NCBI GenBank assembly: GCA_964558665.1
Contig: CAZLFA010000024.1
Coordinates: 1-49,973 of the forward strand
Direction: 5' to 3'
DNA: 49,973 bases
Source: CAZLFA01 sp964558665
Lineage (GTDB): Bacteria; Desulfobacterota; Syntrophia; Syntrophales; PHBD01
Both the position numbers and the translations under genes were made by a program. Below are positions 17,777-24,929 of the stretch, one piece after another (positions within the stretch are counted from its first letter, which is position 1; every line of letters begins with the position of its first letter). The notes under the pieces are model-generated. The model was given only the letters and a program-made list of their open reading frames with translations. It was not told where the DNA came from and ran no database searches.

Positions 17777-17805
17777 CTTATAGTTTAGACACAGGGCAGT
17801 GTCAA
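17777..17805 (-). promoter_or_regulatory. Sigma70 promoter of livKHMGF
   Basis: On the minus strand, a perfect TTGACA (17805-17800), an exact 17-nt spacer and TATAAG (17782-17777). The spacer region includes the dyad GACAC-N6-GTGTC (plus strand 17788-17803), which could be an operator overlapping the promoter. Confidence 0.75.
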
Positions 17806-18060
17806 TAGGAAAAGCGGAACATGCATGCGCCGGCATATCCCGATATCCGCCAAAAAACGCCCCCGGCAAATGCGTTGTGCCGCTGGGTTTGCGGATGCGA
17901 GTCCTTTATGATGAACAAAACAGCGGCTTGCAGAAACGTCTCTTTTGAAATTCCGTACATGAAAATATCACATCGGGGAAACTCCGGAAACACAGGATTG
18001 GCGCGGCACTCAATCAGCAGTCCATGCATGAAAAAATATTTGAAAAACAGACAAATATCA

Positions 18061-18089
18061 TTGACATAAAAAAACAAAAAGAGTAAAGG
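18061..18089 (+). promoter_or_regulatory. Candidate promoter of the kamA operon
   Basis: A perfect TTGACA (18061-18066), 17-nt A-rich spacer, then TAAAGG (18084-18089) as a moderate -10. It lies about 100 nt before the kamA start. It is the only well-spaced pair I find upstream of the operon. Confidence 0.45.
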
Positions 18090-18192
18090 CTTTTTAGTAT
18101 ATGGTTACTGAAGAGGTACTCCAAAATGAGAATACGCCCGCATCAGCAAGGGATGAGCGATTTACCCGCTGAGGAAAAGGAGGAAGCGGCGC

Positions 18193-19503
18193 ATGGAAAG
18201 CAAGACCATCTTCAACGAGGATGTTGAACCTCCGGGTAACCCCGCCGGAATGGCCGGTCTTGAAGATTTTGGACAAAGCGAGTTTGAAAAGCAGAAAACT
18301 TTCACCATACCTTCCGTAGTGCCGATACGATCGGCGCGCAATATTCCCCTTTTTAAAGACAGTCCGCGACTGAAGGACTTCCGCAAGCACTTTTTCCCAA
18401 GGACAACCCTTAGCGAATGGCAGGACTGGCGGTGGCAGTTCCGCAACCGCATCAAGGACGTCAGTACGCTGGGTCAGATAATCTGGCTTTCCGACGAGGA
18501 ACGTCAGGCCATGATCAACCGTGAAGGCAAGCTTCCCGTGTCTATCACACCCTACTATGCAAGCATCATCGACCGCATAGACGTCTCGCATCCCCTCCGT
18601 CGGACGGTCGTTCCCATAACGGGCGAGCGCAACCGCAGCGAAGGCGAGACCGATGACCCGCTGAGTGAGGACAAGGACAGTCCCGTCCCCGGCATCATAC
18701 ACAGATATCCGGACCGGGTGCTTTTCATGGTGACAAGCCGCTGTTCAACATACTGCCGCTATTGCACCAGATCGCGCATCGTCAGCTCCGGAGGTGAACA
18801 TTCCTTCGGTCCCGCTCAGTGGGACGGCGCATTAAAATATATTTCCGACAATCCGGCAATCCGCGACGTTCTCTTGTCCGGCGGCGATCCTCTTACCTAT
18901 GCCGACGGCAGACTGGAAGGACTTCTTTCCAGGCTGCGCAAAATTCCCCATGTGGAAATTATCCGCATCGGCACCAAGGTGCCGGTCGTCATGCCTTATC
19001 GCATAACATCCGAATTTGCCCGTATGCTGAAGCGTTACCACCCTCTCTGGATGAGCCTGCACATTACACATCCCGAGGAACTGACGCCGGAAATGAGACA
19101 GGCGTGCATCCGCCTTGCGGACGCCGGCATACCCCTCGGCAGTCAGACTGTCCTCCTGGCGGGCATCAACGACAACATTGATATAATGAAGAGGCTTGTT
19201 CAGGGACTGCTGCAGATCAGAGTAAGACCTTATTACCTTTATCAGTGCGATCCGATACCGGGATCTTCCCATTTCCGCACCCCCGTTTCCAAGGGACTCG
19301 AAATAATCGAGGGGCTGCGGGGCCATACCACAGGATATGCCGTGCCGACCTATGTCATCGATGCACCGGGAGGCGGCGGCAAAATACCCCTTCTGCCGGA
19401 TTACGCGCTCGGCAAACACGGAAAGGACCTTCACCTGCGAAACTACCAGGGGAAATTCTTCCGCTATCCAAATTGCGACGCCATAACCGGAGATAATTCT
19501 TGA
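18193..19503 (+). CDS. kamA: KamA-family radical SAM lysine 2,3-aminomutase-like enzyme
   Basis: A 436-aa PLP- and radical-SAM-dependent aminomutase. The [4Fe-4S] ligands are Cys184, Cys188 and Cys191 (CSTYCRYC), and the PLP lysine is Lys397 in PGGGGK. Asp353 (YLYQCD) and Asp390 (VIDAPGG) align with Asp293 and Asp330 of the clostridial lysine enzyme: the same 37-residue spacing, and Lys 7 residues after the second Asp. These residues bind the lysine side chain and are replaced in glutamate 2,3-aminomutases, so L-lysine to beta-lysine is the likely reaction. AAGGAGG precedes the ATG. The first of two ATP-grasp ligase genes overlaps its stop (TTGA). No ablB-type acetyltransferase is nearby, so the standard N-acetyl-beta-lysine osmolyte route is not indicated. 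Confidence 0.88.
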   Translation: MESKTIFNEDVEPPGNPAGMAGLEDFGQSEFEKQKTFTIPSVVPIRSARNIPLFKDSPRLKDFRKHFFPRTTLSEWQDWRWQFRNRIKDVSTLGQIIWLSDEERQAMINREGKLPVSITPYYASIIDRIDVSHPLRRTVVPITGERNRSEGETDDPLSEDKDSPVPGIIHRYPDRVLFMVTSRCSTYCRYCTRSRIVSSGGEHSFGPAQWDGALKYISDNPAIRDVLLSGGDPLTYADGRLEGLLSRLRKIPHVEIIRIGTKVPVVMPYRITSEFARMLKRYHPLWMSLHITHPEELTPEMRQACIRLADAGIPLGSQTVLLAGINDNIDIMKRLVQGLLQIRVRPYYLYQCDPIPGSSHFRTPVSKGLEIIEGLRGHTTGYAVPTYVIDAPGGGGKIPLLPDYALGKHGKDLHLRNYQGKFFRYPNCDAITGDNS

Positions 19504-20483
19504 TCCTCAAATTCGGAATAACCTACGACCTCCGTAACGACTATCTGGAGGAAGGATACAGCGAACTGGATACGGCCGAATTCGACCGTCCCGACACCAT
19601 TGATTCGATCGAACAGGCCATACGGCAATCCGGCCACAGGACCGAGCGGATCGGCCATGTGCGTGCGCTGACGGCAAAACTTTCGGCAGGATGCCGCTGG
19701 GACATGGTCTTCAACATCGCAGAGGGGCTCTACGGGTTCGGTCGCGAGGCCCAGGTGCCCGCTCTTCTCGACGCCTACCGGATACCGTACGTCTTCTCCG
19801 ATCCGCTGGTGCTGTCTCTGACCCTGCACAAGGGGATGACCAAGCATGTCATTCGCGACCTCGGCATACCGACACCCGATTTCGTGGTCATCGAAAAAGA
19901 GGAGGAAATAAAGGCAATCAATCTGCCCTTTCCCCTTTTTGCCAAACCGGTCGCGGAAGGAACCGGCAAGGGGATAGACGGAACATCCAGGATAGAATCC
20001 CCGCAGGCCCTCGCCGCGATATGCAAAAAGCTTTTGGAGACGCATGGGCAGCCGGTTATCGTCGAAACGTTCCTGCCGGGAAGAGAATTCACCGTAGGAA
20101 TTGTCGGAACCGGCAGCGATGCTTCATCGGTGGGCGTGGCCGAGATATATCTCAGGGAGCAGGCTGAAAAAGACGCATACTCATACAAAAACAAGGAGTT
20201 CTGCGAGGAACTGGTCGAATACAGGCCGGTTGACAGCAATACAGCAGGCAGGGCGGAAGAGATAGCCCTTGCAGCATGGCGCAGCCTGGGCTGCCGCGAC
20301 GGGGGAAGAGTCGATGTGCGTGCCGACGCCGGCGGCACAATCAACTTTCTGGAGGTTAATCCGCTCGCGGGGCTTCACCCGGAACATTCCGATCTGCCGA
20401 TCATCTGCAATCTTTACGGCATATCCTATCAAGAGCTTATTGACAGAATCATCCATTCTGCATTACAACGTTTTAGAAACTGA
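19500..20483 (+). CDS. ATP-grasp ligase, D-Ala-D-Ala ligase-like (first copy)
   Basis: A 327-aa ATP-grasp enzyme of the Ddl superfamily, which joins a carboxylate to an amine through an acyl phosphate. The TTG start overlaps the kamA stop by 4 nt (TTGA), and GGAG lies 7 nt upstream. Visible motifs are VFNIAEG, REAQVPALLD, HKGMTK before the central domain, LFAKPVAEGTGKGI for nucleotide binding, and the metal site RVDVRAD...FLEVNPLAGLHPEHSDLP. The N-terminal lobe differs from true Ddl (GREAQVP in place of the usual GEDG..Q). With its coupling to an aminomutase, a beta-amino-acid or peptide substrate is more likely than D-alanine. Substrates are inference. Confidence 0.85.
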   Translation: MILKFGITYDLRNDYLEEGYSELDTAEFDRPDTIDSIEQAIRQSGHRTERIGHVRALTAKLSAGCRWDMVFNIAEGLYGFGREAQVPALLDAYRIPYVFSDPLVLSLTLHKGMTKHVIRDLGIPTPDFVVIEKEEEIKAINLPFPLFAKPVAEGTGKGIDGTSRIESPQALAAICKKLLETHGQPVIVETFLPGREFTVGIVGTGSDASSVGVAEIYLREQAEKDAYSYKNKEFCEELVEYRPVDSNTAGRAEEIALAAWRSLGCRDGGRVDVRADAGGTINFLEVNPLAGLHPEHSDLPIICNLYGISYQELIDRIIHSALQRFRN

Positions 20484-20508
20484 AAAAATATCACCCGGAT
20501 CAATTCAT

Positions 20509-21513
20509 ATGGAAACGCAAGCAGAAAAGAAACTGAAAGCCGTCGTCATCTACGGGGACATCCCCGAGGACGCGAGCAACGATGAACTCGACACCCTGGA
20601 CCAGGTGGATGTCGTAACGTACGCTCTGAACCAGTTGGGATATGAAACTTCAGAGCTGACTGTAACCCTGGATCTCGCCGCGATGTCCGATGCCCTGGGA
20701 GCCCGGCGGCCCGATATCGTTTTCAATCTCGTGGAATCGCTGGTCGGAAAGGGAAGCTTGATTCACGTCGTCCCTGCCATCATGGATTGCATGGGAATTC
20801 CTTATACGGGAGCAGCCACCGAATCCATCTTTCTTTCGACCAACAAGATAATCGCCAAGAAGTTCCTGCAGAGCGCCGGCATCGCTACCCTGCCCTGGTA
20901 CACTGCCGATAACGTCCTCTCGCAGCCGTTCAAAAAGGGCAGATATATTCTAAAGGCGGTATGGGAGCATGCCTCAATCGGTCTGGATTATGATTGCCTC
21001 ATAGAAGTTTCAAGCAGAGAGCAGCTTCGGGACGCCCTGAAGGCCCATGAGGCGAAACTCGGTGGCCCCTGCTTTGCGGAGGCATTCATCGACGGCCGTG
21101 AATTCAACATGTCCATCCTGGCGGGAGGAAAAAACCCGCTGATCCTGCCACCCGCCGAGATCCGCTTTAACGACTATCCGCCGGACAAGCCGAAAATCGT
21201 CACCTACCGGGCAAAATGGGATGAAGAATCCTTCGAGTATCAGAACATCATCGCCAGTTTCGACTTTCAGGAGTATGATGCTGAACTTATTGAAAACCTG
21301 AAGGCCATGTCCGGCCGCTGCTGGGATCTTTTCGCCCTGCGGGGATACGCCAGGGTTGATTTCCGCGTCGATCAGGAGGGAACCCCCTGGGTTATGGAGG
21401 TCAACATCAATCCCTGCCTGTCTCCGGACGGCGGCTATGCATGGGCCGTTGAAGAGGCGGGTCTTACGTTCAACGATGCGATTGATAGAATCGTGAAAGA
21501 TTCTCTTAAATAA
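20509..21513 (+). CDS. ATP-grasp ligase, D-Ala-D-Ala ligase-like (second copy)
   Basis: A 334-aa ATP-grasp protein. The start is ATG 20509, 25 nt after the previous gene; the frame is open to 20269, but that extension overlaps the first ligase and looks random. Motifs are VVIYGD at the N-terminus, IVFNLVES, GIPYTGAATESIFLSTNK, the nucleotide lobe YILKAVWEHASIGLD, FAEAFIDGREFNMSIL, and the metal site RVDFRVD...VMEVNINPCLSPDGG. It is clearly diverged from the first copy, especially in the N-terminal and C-terminal substrate-binding parts. The two probably act on different substrates, in sequence or as a heteromer. Acting in one pathway with KamA is inferred from operon position. Confidence 0.85.
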   Translation: METQAEKKLKAVVIYGDIPEDASNDELDTLDQVDVVTYALNQLGYETSELTVTLDLAAMSDALGARRPDIVFNLVESLVGKGSLIHVVPAIMDCMGIPYTGAATESIFLSTNKIIAKKFLQSAGIATLPWYTADNVLSQPFKKGRYILKAVWEHASIGLDYDCLIEVSSREQLRDALKAHEAKLGGPCFAEAFIDGREFNMSILAGGKNPLILPPAEIRFNDYPPDKPKIVTYRAKWDEESFEYQNIIASFDFQEYDAELIENLKAMSGRCWDLFALRGYARVDFRVDQEGTPWVMEVNINPCLSPDGGYAWAVEEAGLTFNDAIDRIVKDSLK

Positions 21514-21528
21514 TTGAGGGAGGTGCTT

Positions 21529-21828
21529 ATGGATATAAGAATGCCCATCAAATTTCACGGCAATTACGTCCTCATCATCCGTCTCGGAGAAAATGAAGAG
21601 AGGGAGCGATGCCAGAAGCTTACTGTAAGGGCGCTCTCCGATGAGGAAAAGAACAGATCTTATCCTGACATGGCTTCAGCGGAGATGCCGTCTCACCAGA
21701 TAACCTTCTACGACTTCGGCTGCAAGCGAATCATCGAGGGCAAACTTAAAGTCAATGAGGAAGACAAGATGGTCTTCGGCGTCAGAGACAAGGAATACGA
21801 ATTCAAGCCGTTCATGCCCAGAAGTTAG
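21529..21828 (+). CDS. Conserved-looking 99-aa protein of unknown function
   Basis: I do not recognise it. GGGAGG lies 5-6 nt before the ATG at 21529, and it begins 15 nt after the second ligase, so it is a translated member of the operon. The protein is soluble and mixed alpha/beta with charged residues throughout. It starts MDIRMPIKFHGNYVLIIRLG and ends VFGVRDKEYEFKPF, suggesting a small beta-rich fold. Only one Cys (FGCKR). It could be an accessory subunit of the aminomutase/ligase pathway; nothing in the sequence shows this. Confidence 0.7.
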   Translation: MDIRMPIKFHGNYVLIIRLGENEERERCQKLTVRALSDEEKNRSYPDMASAEMPSHQITFYDFGCKRIIEGKLKVNEEDKMVFGVRDKEYEFKPFMPRS

Positions 21829-21838
21829 GTAACAGAAA

Positions 21839-22339
21839 ATGATCCCTATTGTCTCCATTGTCGGGAAGTCCAACTCCGGCAAAACCACGCTTATTGAAAG
21901 GCTCATACCGGAACTGACCGGCCGCGGATACCGGGTAGCCACCATCAAACACAATATGCACGGATTCCAGATAGACCATGAGGGAAAGGACAGTTGGCGG
22001 CACAAACAGGCAGGGGCGCAAATAACGGTGATCGCCTCCCCGCACCAGGTCGCTGTAATCGAAGACGTGAAAAGGGATTATGAACTCGCTGAGCTGCGGG
22101 ACCTTCATATAAAGGATGTGGACGTGGTCATCTCGGAAGGTTTCAAGAAAAATCCCCATCCCAAGATCGAGGTATATCGCACCGCCGTCAGACAGCAGAT
22201 GATTTGCGGACCGCAGGACAATCTGGTGGCCGTGGCGGGCGACGCCCCTGCAGATCCGTCGATACCTCATTTTCCCATGGACAACATCAAAGGCCTGGCT
22301 GATTTTATTGAAACCCGCTTCCTGAAAAACGCAGATTGA
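21839..22339 (+). CDS. mobB: Molybdopterin-guanine dinucleotide biosynthesis protein MobB
   Basis: A 166-aa P-loop GTPase-like protein. The Walker A is GKSNSGKTT (9-17), followed by RGYRVATIKHNMHGF (the MobB-typical KH motif), DSWRHKQAGA, and VDVVISEGFKKNPHPKIEVYR. MobB helps MobA or related enzymes insert the molybdenum cofactor nucleotide, so the host probably has bis-MGD molybdo- or tungstoenzymes. It starts 10 nt after the unknown 99-aa gene, with a weak ribosome-binding site. Its link to the aminomutase pathway is not obvious; it may simply share the transcript. Confidence 0.93.
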   Translation: MIPIVSIVGKSNSGKTTLIERLIPELTGRGYRVATIKHNMHGFQIDHEGKDSWRHKQAGAQITVIASPHQVAVIEDVKRDYELAELRDLHIKDVDVVISEGFKKNPHPKIEVYRTAVRQQMICGPQDNLVAVAGDAPADPSIPHFPMDNIKGLADFIETRFLKNAD

Positions 22340-22376
22340 AGTATTTTCCGCATAACCACTTTATATGGGTTAAACA

Positions 22377-22673
22377 ATGGAAGACGCTATCTGGCCCGTA
22401 ATAAAATGGGTACTGATTATTATGCTGGCCGGCTTTATCGGTCAGTTCGGCAAGATACTGGCCGATGAAATAGTCGCCCGCACCCGTTCCAAAGAAAAAG
22501 AGGATTCTCCCTCCGACATATCCCCCTCATCACCGCCGGTTAATACCGGAGCTGACGCACCGCCGGAACCTGCAGTCAAACCGCCAACGCTCTCCGACAA
22601 GGCATCTCTTAAACTCGAAAAGAAGGCTGCCAAGGCCAGGGCCAAACAGATGAAGAAGACCGCCAGGGATTAA
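22377..22673 (+). CDS. Small single-pass membrane protein
   Basis: A 98-aa protein not recognised as a family. One N-terminal transmembrane segment (about 6-25, VIKWVLIIMLAGFIGQFG), then a Pro/Ser-rich linker (about 45-72) and a Lys/Ala-rich basic C-terminal helix (75-98). The topology is probably N-out or signal-anchor with a basic cytoplasmic tail. It lies 37 nt after mobB and 24 nt before the TPR gene on the same strand. No ribosome-binding site is strong, but the composition and operon spacing support a real gene. Confidence 0.65.
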   Translation: MEDAIWPVIKWVLIIMLAGFIGQFGKILADEIVARTRSKEKEDSPSDISPSSPPVNTGADAPPEPAVKPPTLSDKASLKLEKKAAKARAKQMKKTARD

Positions 22674-22697
22674 TTTGCACCTGTCATTGCAGGCAAA

Positions 22698-24092
22698 ATG
22701 AAAAACAAGGATACGCATACGGACGATAACGGCCTGTATAAGGCTGTAGAGGGGAATCTCAGCGACCTGCTGATTTACGAAAGGGAGAACCTGCGTCTTC
22801 ACAGAGAGGCCGGAGACAGGCATGCAGAGGCGTACGATCTGTCGCGGATCGGCGACGTCTATGCAATGTCCGGCATTCTGGAGCACGCACTGGATTTCTA
22901 CCGCAAGTCTTTCAAGATTTTCAGGGAGATCAACGACCGGCGCGGCGTTGCCGACCAACTCGGCAACATGGGGATCGTTTACAGGTATCGGGGCGATCTT
23001 GATTACGCCCTTCAGTATCAGACGGATGCATTGAAGATCCACAGGGAGGAAGGCTGCCGTGACGGAGAAGCCAATGCCCTGGGAAACCTCGGCCTGATAT
23101 ACCGCGATATGGGAAGCATGGATATGGCTATCGACCATCTCACGCAGGCTCATGAGATCCAGAAAGAAGACGGCAACCTGCAGGGGCTGGCAAACACAAT
23201 CGGCAACATGGGGATCATCTACAGGCAGGCGGGTAATCCCCAAAAAGCAATGGAACACCATATGGAAGCCCTGGCAATTCACCGGCAGATAGGCTTTCGA
23301 AGGGGCGAGGCATCTGATCTGGGAAATATCGGCGTCATCAGCACCATCATGGGAAGGCTGGCGGACGCCCTTGATTATCACGACAAGGCAAGGGCGATAT
23401 ACTCCGAACTGGGAATCAGGCAGGGGGAGGCCAACCAGTTGGGATGCATGGGGATGATATACAGAAACATGGGCGACCCGGACAACTCCATCCGCTATCA
23501 CAATGAGGCGCTGACAAAACACAGAGAGGTGGGTTTTCAGCAGGGACAAGCCGCCGACCTGAACAACCTGGCTAATGCATGCTCCGACAAGGGAGACCTA
23601 GACAGGGCGCTCGAGTATCATCTGGAGGCGCTGGCCATTCAGCAGGAAAGGGGATTCAAATCCGGTGAGGCCGACACCCTGGGCAACATTGGCCTCGTAT
23701 ACAGGGAAAAGGGAGACCTTGCAAAGGCTTATGAATACCAGCAGCAGGCACTGGTCATTCACAGGGAAGTCGGATCGCTGCAGGGACAGGCCGCGGACCT
23801 TTCCAACATCGGTCTTATACACAAGGACCGCGGAGACCTGGATCAGGCTCTGTCCTTCTACACGAAGGCCATCAGCCTGGAACGGCAGGTGGGGTTCAAA
23901 AAGGGGGAGGCTGTCGATCTGTGCAACATCGGCGACATATATATACGGAAGGGGGTTCTGGATACAGCCCGGTCTTATCTGCGGCAGGCTCTGGAGATTG
24001 CCGTACAGTACAACTTTCACCCGGAAAGGGAGATCATCAAGATTGCCATCGATTCAATCCGTGGCGGGAGACAAGGGAAAAAGAAGAGATAA
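22698..24092 (+). CDS. Tetratricopeptide repeat protein, ten 40-residue units
   Basis: A 464-aa soluble protein. From about residue 40 to 439 it is built of ten units of exactly 40 residues with the pattern G-E-A--LGNIG-IYR--GDL--AL-Y---AL-IHRE-G. This is the 40-residue TPR subtype seen in kinesin light chain/LGN-like proteins (TPR_12 class). Phase is kept with no insertion or deletion, at the DNA level a 120-bp periodicity from about 22813 to 24012. No enzyme domain, signal peptide or membrane helix is visible. Such solenoids bind peptides or protein partners, so it may be a scaffold for the operon products or for the neighbouring signalling proteins. The latter is inference. Confidence 0.9.
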   Translation: MKNKDTHTDDNGLYKAVEGNLSDLLIYERENLRLHREAGDRHAEAYDLSRIGDVYAMSGILEHALDFYRKSFKIFREINDRRGVADQLGNMGIVYRYRGDLDYALQYQTDALKIHREEGCRDGEANALGNLGLIYRDMGSMDMAIDHLTQAHEIQKEDGNLQGLANTIGNMGIIYRQAGNPQKAMEHHMEALAIHRQIGFRRGEASDLGNIGVISTIMGRLADALDYHDKARAIYSELGIRQGEANQLGCMGMIYRNMGDPDNSIRYHNEALTKHREVGFQQGQAADLNNLANACSDKGDLDRALEYHLEALAIQQERGFKSGEADTLGNIGLVYREKGDLAKAYEYQQQALVIHREVGSLQGQAADLSNIGLIHKDRGDLDQALSFYTKAISLERQVGFKKGEAVDLCNIGDIYIRKGVLDTARSYLRQALEIAVQYNFHPEREIIKIAIDSIRGGRQGKKKR

Positions 24093-24093
24093 T

Positions 24094-24208
24094 AATCCCG
24101 GATTATGCGATAATAAAAGCAATACTCTTTAGCGCCCGGGTCAAAGAGGTTTTCGGCGGCTCAGAATATTTTTCACAAGAAAAATATTTGATTCGCCGCA
24201 TGAAAACA
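24094..24208 (+). repeat. MITE-like foldback repeat, copy B (right end missing)
   Basis: Begins with ATCCCGGATTATGCGATA, close to the left end of copy A. It shares the centre CGGCTCAGAATATTTTTCAC and ATATTTGATTCGCCGC. It stops after TGAAAAC, lacking the right third and the right terminal repeat. It begins 2 nt after the TPR stop codon and lies directly upstream of the ACT gene. Confidence 0.75.
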
Positions 24209-24217
24209 TCATAAAAT
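24188..24217 (+). promoter_or_regulatory. Candidate promoter of the ACT gene, partly inside repeat B
   Basis: TTGATT (24188-24193, within the repeat), an 18-nt spacer, then TAAAAT (24212-24217, just outside it). The ATG follows 31 nt later, with AAAGGAGG at 24233-24240. Confidence 0.4.
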
Positions 24218-24248
24218 TTTTCCAAACAAAAGAAAGGAGGATATTGAT

Positions 24249-24644
24249 ATGGCAAAAGCGGCAAAAGTCAAACAGCTAATTTTTTCGCTCTCCAACAGGG
24301 TCGGGTTGCTTGCCGATGTAACCTCAGCCCTCGCCTCGGCAAAGATCAACATTGAAGCGATATGCGCATACGAGCGGGGGTACGGTTACTTCATGATGGT
24401 TACAGACAACAATGCAAAGGCAAAAAAAGTGCTGTTAAAGATGGGCGCCGACGTTCATGTCGAGGAAGTAATCATGGTCGAGGTGCCGAACAGGGCCGGG
24501 CAACTGGAAAAGATATCCAGGATCGTTGCGGACGCGGATATCGATATCCACTTCGTGTACACAAGCGTCGGCAAGGGAAAAACCGCAAATCTGATATTGA
24601 AAACAGCCAACGACAGGAAATCCCTGAAGCTGCTCAAGAAGTGA
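24249..24644 (+). CDS. Double ACT-domain regulatory protein
   Basis: A 131-aa protein made of two ACT domains (about 8-68 and 74-130) and nothing else. The first has the typical NRVGLLADVTSALASAKINIEAI, the second VEVPNRAGQLEKISRIVADADIDI. ACT domains bind amino acids and control enzymes allosterically. Stand-alone tandem ACT proteins are usually ligand sensors without a known partner. It has an excellent ribosome-binding site (AAAGGAGG, 8 nt) and its own terminator, so it is probably a separate transcription unit. The nearby liv transporter and aminomutase make an amino-acid ligand attractive but unproven. Confidence 0.93.
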   Translation: MAKAAKVKQLIFSLSNRVGLLADVTSALASAKINIEAICAYERGYGYFMMVTDNNAKAKKVLLKMGADVHVEEVIMVEVPNRAGQLEKISRIVADADIDIHFVYTSVGKGKTANLILKTANDRKSLKLLKK

Positions 24645-24667
24645 TCTTCATTTACGACTGATGCAAA

Positions 24668-24697
24668 ACAAAACCCCGGCCGCAGCCGGGGTTTTGT
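24668..24697 (+). terminator. Intrinsic terminator after the ACT gene
   Basis: ACAAAACCCCGGC, tetraloop CGCA, GCCGGGGTTTTGT: a perfect 13-bp stem whose 3' arm ends in TTTT, starting 23 nt after the ACT stop codon. Its A/T symmetry allows bidirectional use, so it could also end minus-strand transcripts coming from the kinase array. Confidence 0.9.
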
Positions 24698-24698
24698 A

Positions 24699-24878
24699 AT
24701 CCCGGATTACGCAATATAACGTATAGGCACTTGGATAAGTAATTATTATCCTGGTCAAAGAGGTTTTCAAGCAACGAATCAAATATTTTTTTTGTGAAAA
24801 ATATTCTGAGCCGCGGGAAGCCTCTTTGACCAGGATGCCATAGGGTATTACTTTTTTTTATTGCGTAATCTGTGTTAA
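24699..24878 (-). repeat. MITE-like foldback repeat, copy C (full length, inverted)
   Basis: About 180 bp, in opposite orientation to copies A and B. Terminal repeats CCCGGATTACGCAATA and TATTGCGTAATCTGTG pair 14 of 16. Inside, ATCCTGGTCAAAGAGG and its exact complement (16 bp) enclose the A/T-rich centre, so the whole element can fold into one long hairpin. It lies between the convergent ACT gene and the 3' end of the kinase array, directly abutting the ACT terminator. Confidence 0.8.
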
Positions 24879-24929
24879 TTTAAAATATCGAAAATGAGAT
24901 CAATCACGGTTATCAGCCCTGCTGAATAA

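Larger units (their letters stand above)
17589..18192. other. 604-bp divergent intergenic region livK / kamA
   Basis: No convincing gene. It holds the livK promoter and structured leader on the minus strand, and the kamA promoter and ribosome-binding site (AAGGAGG, about 18177-18183) on the plus strand. Between about 17806 and 18060 I see no clear feature; the short frames there lack both ribosome-binding sites and protein-like composition. Confidence 0.7.

Noticed and set aside
17802..18077. Overlapping short open frames in the livK/kamA intergenic region
   Set aside because: No ribosome-binding sites, no protein-like pattern, and they overlap the two promoters.
18126..18230. Short frame starting ATGAGAATACGC just before kamA, a possible leader peptide
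   Set aside because: It overlaps the kamA start in another frame and has no clear ribosome-binding site; the AAGGAGG there fits kamA.
20269..20508. N-terminal extension of the second ATP-grasp ligase
   Set aside because: It lies inside the first ligase gene and does not look like protein; ATG 20509 begins the recognisable ATP-grasp fold.
22813..24012. Tandem 120-bp repeats considered as a CRISPR-like or minisatellite array
   Set aside because: The period is in frame and encodes clean TPR units; there are no spacers and no cas genes.
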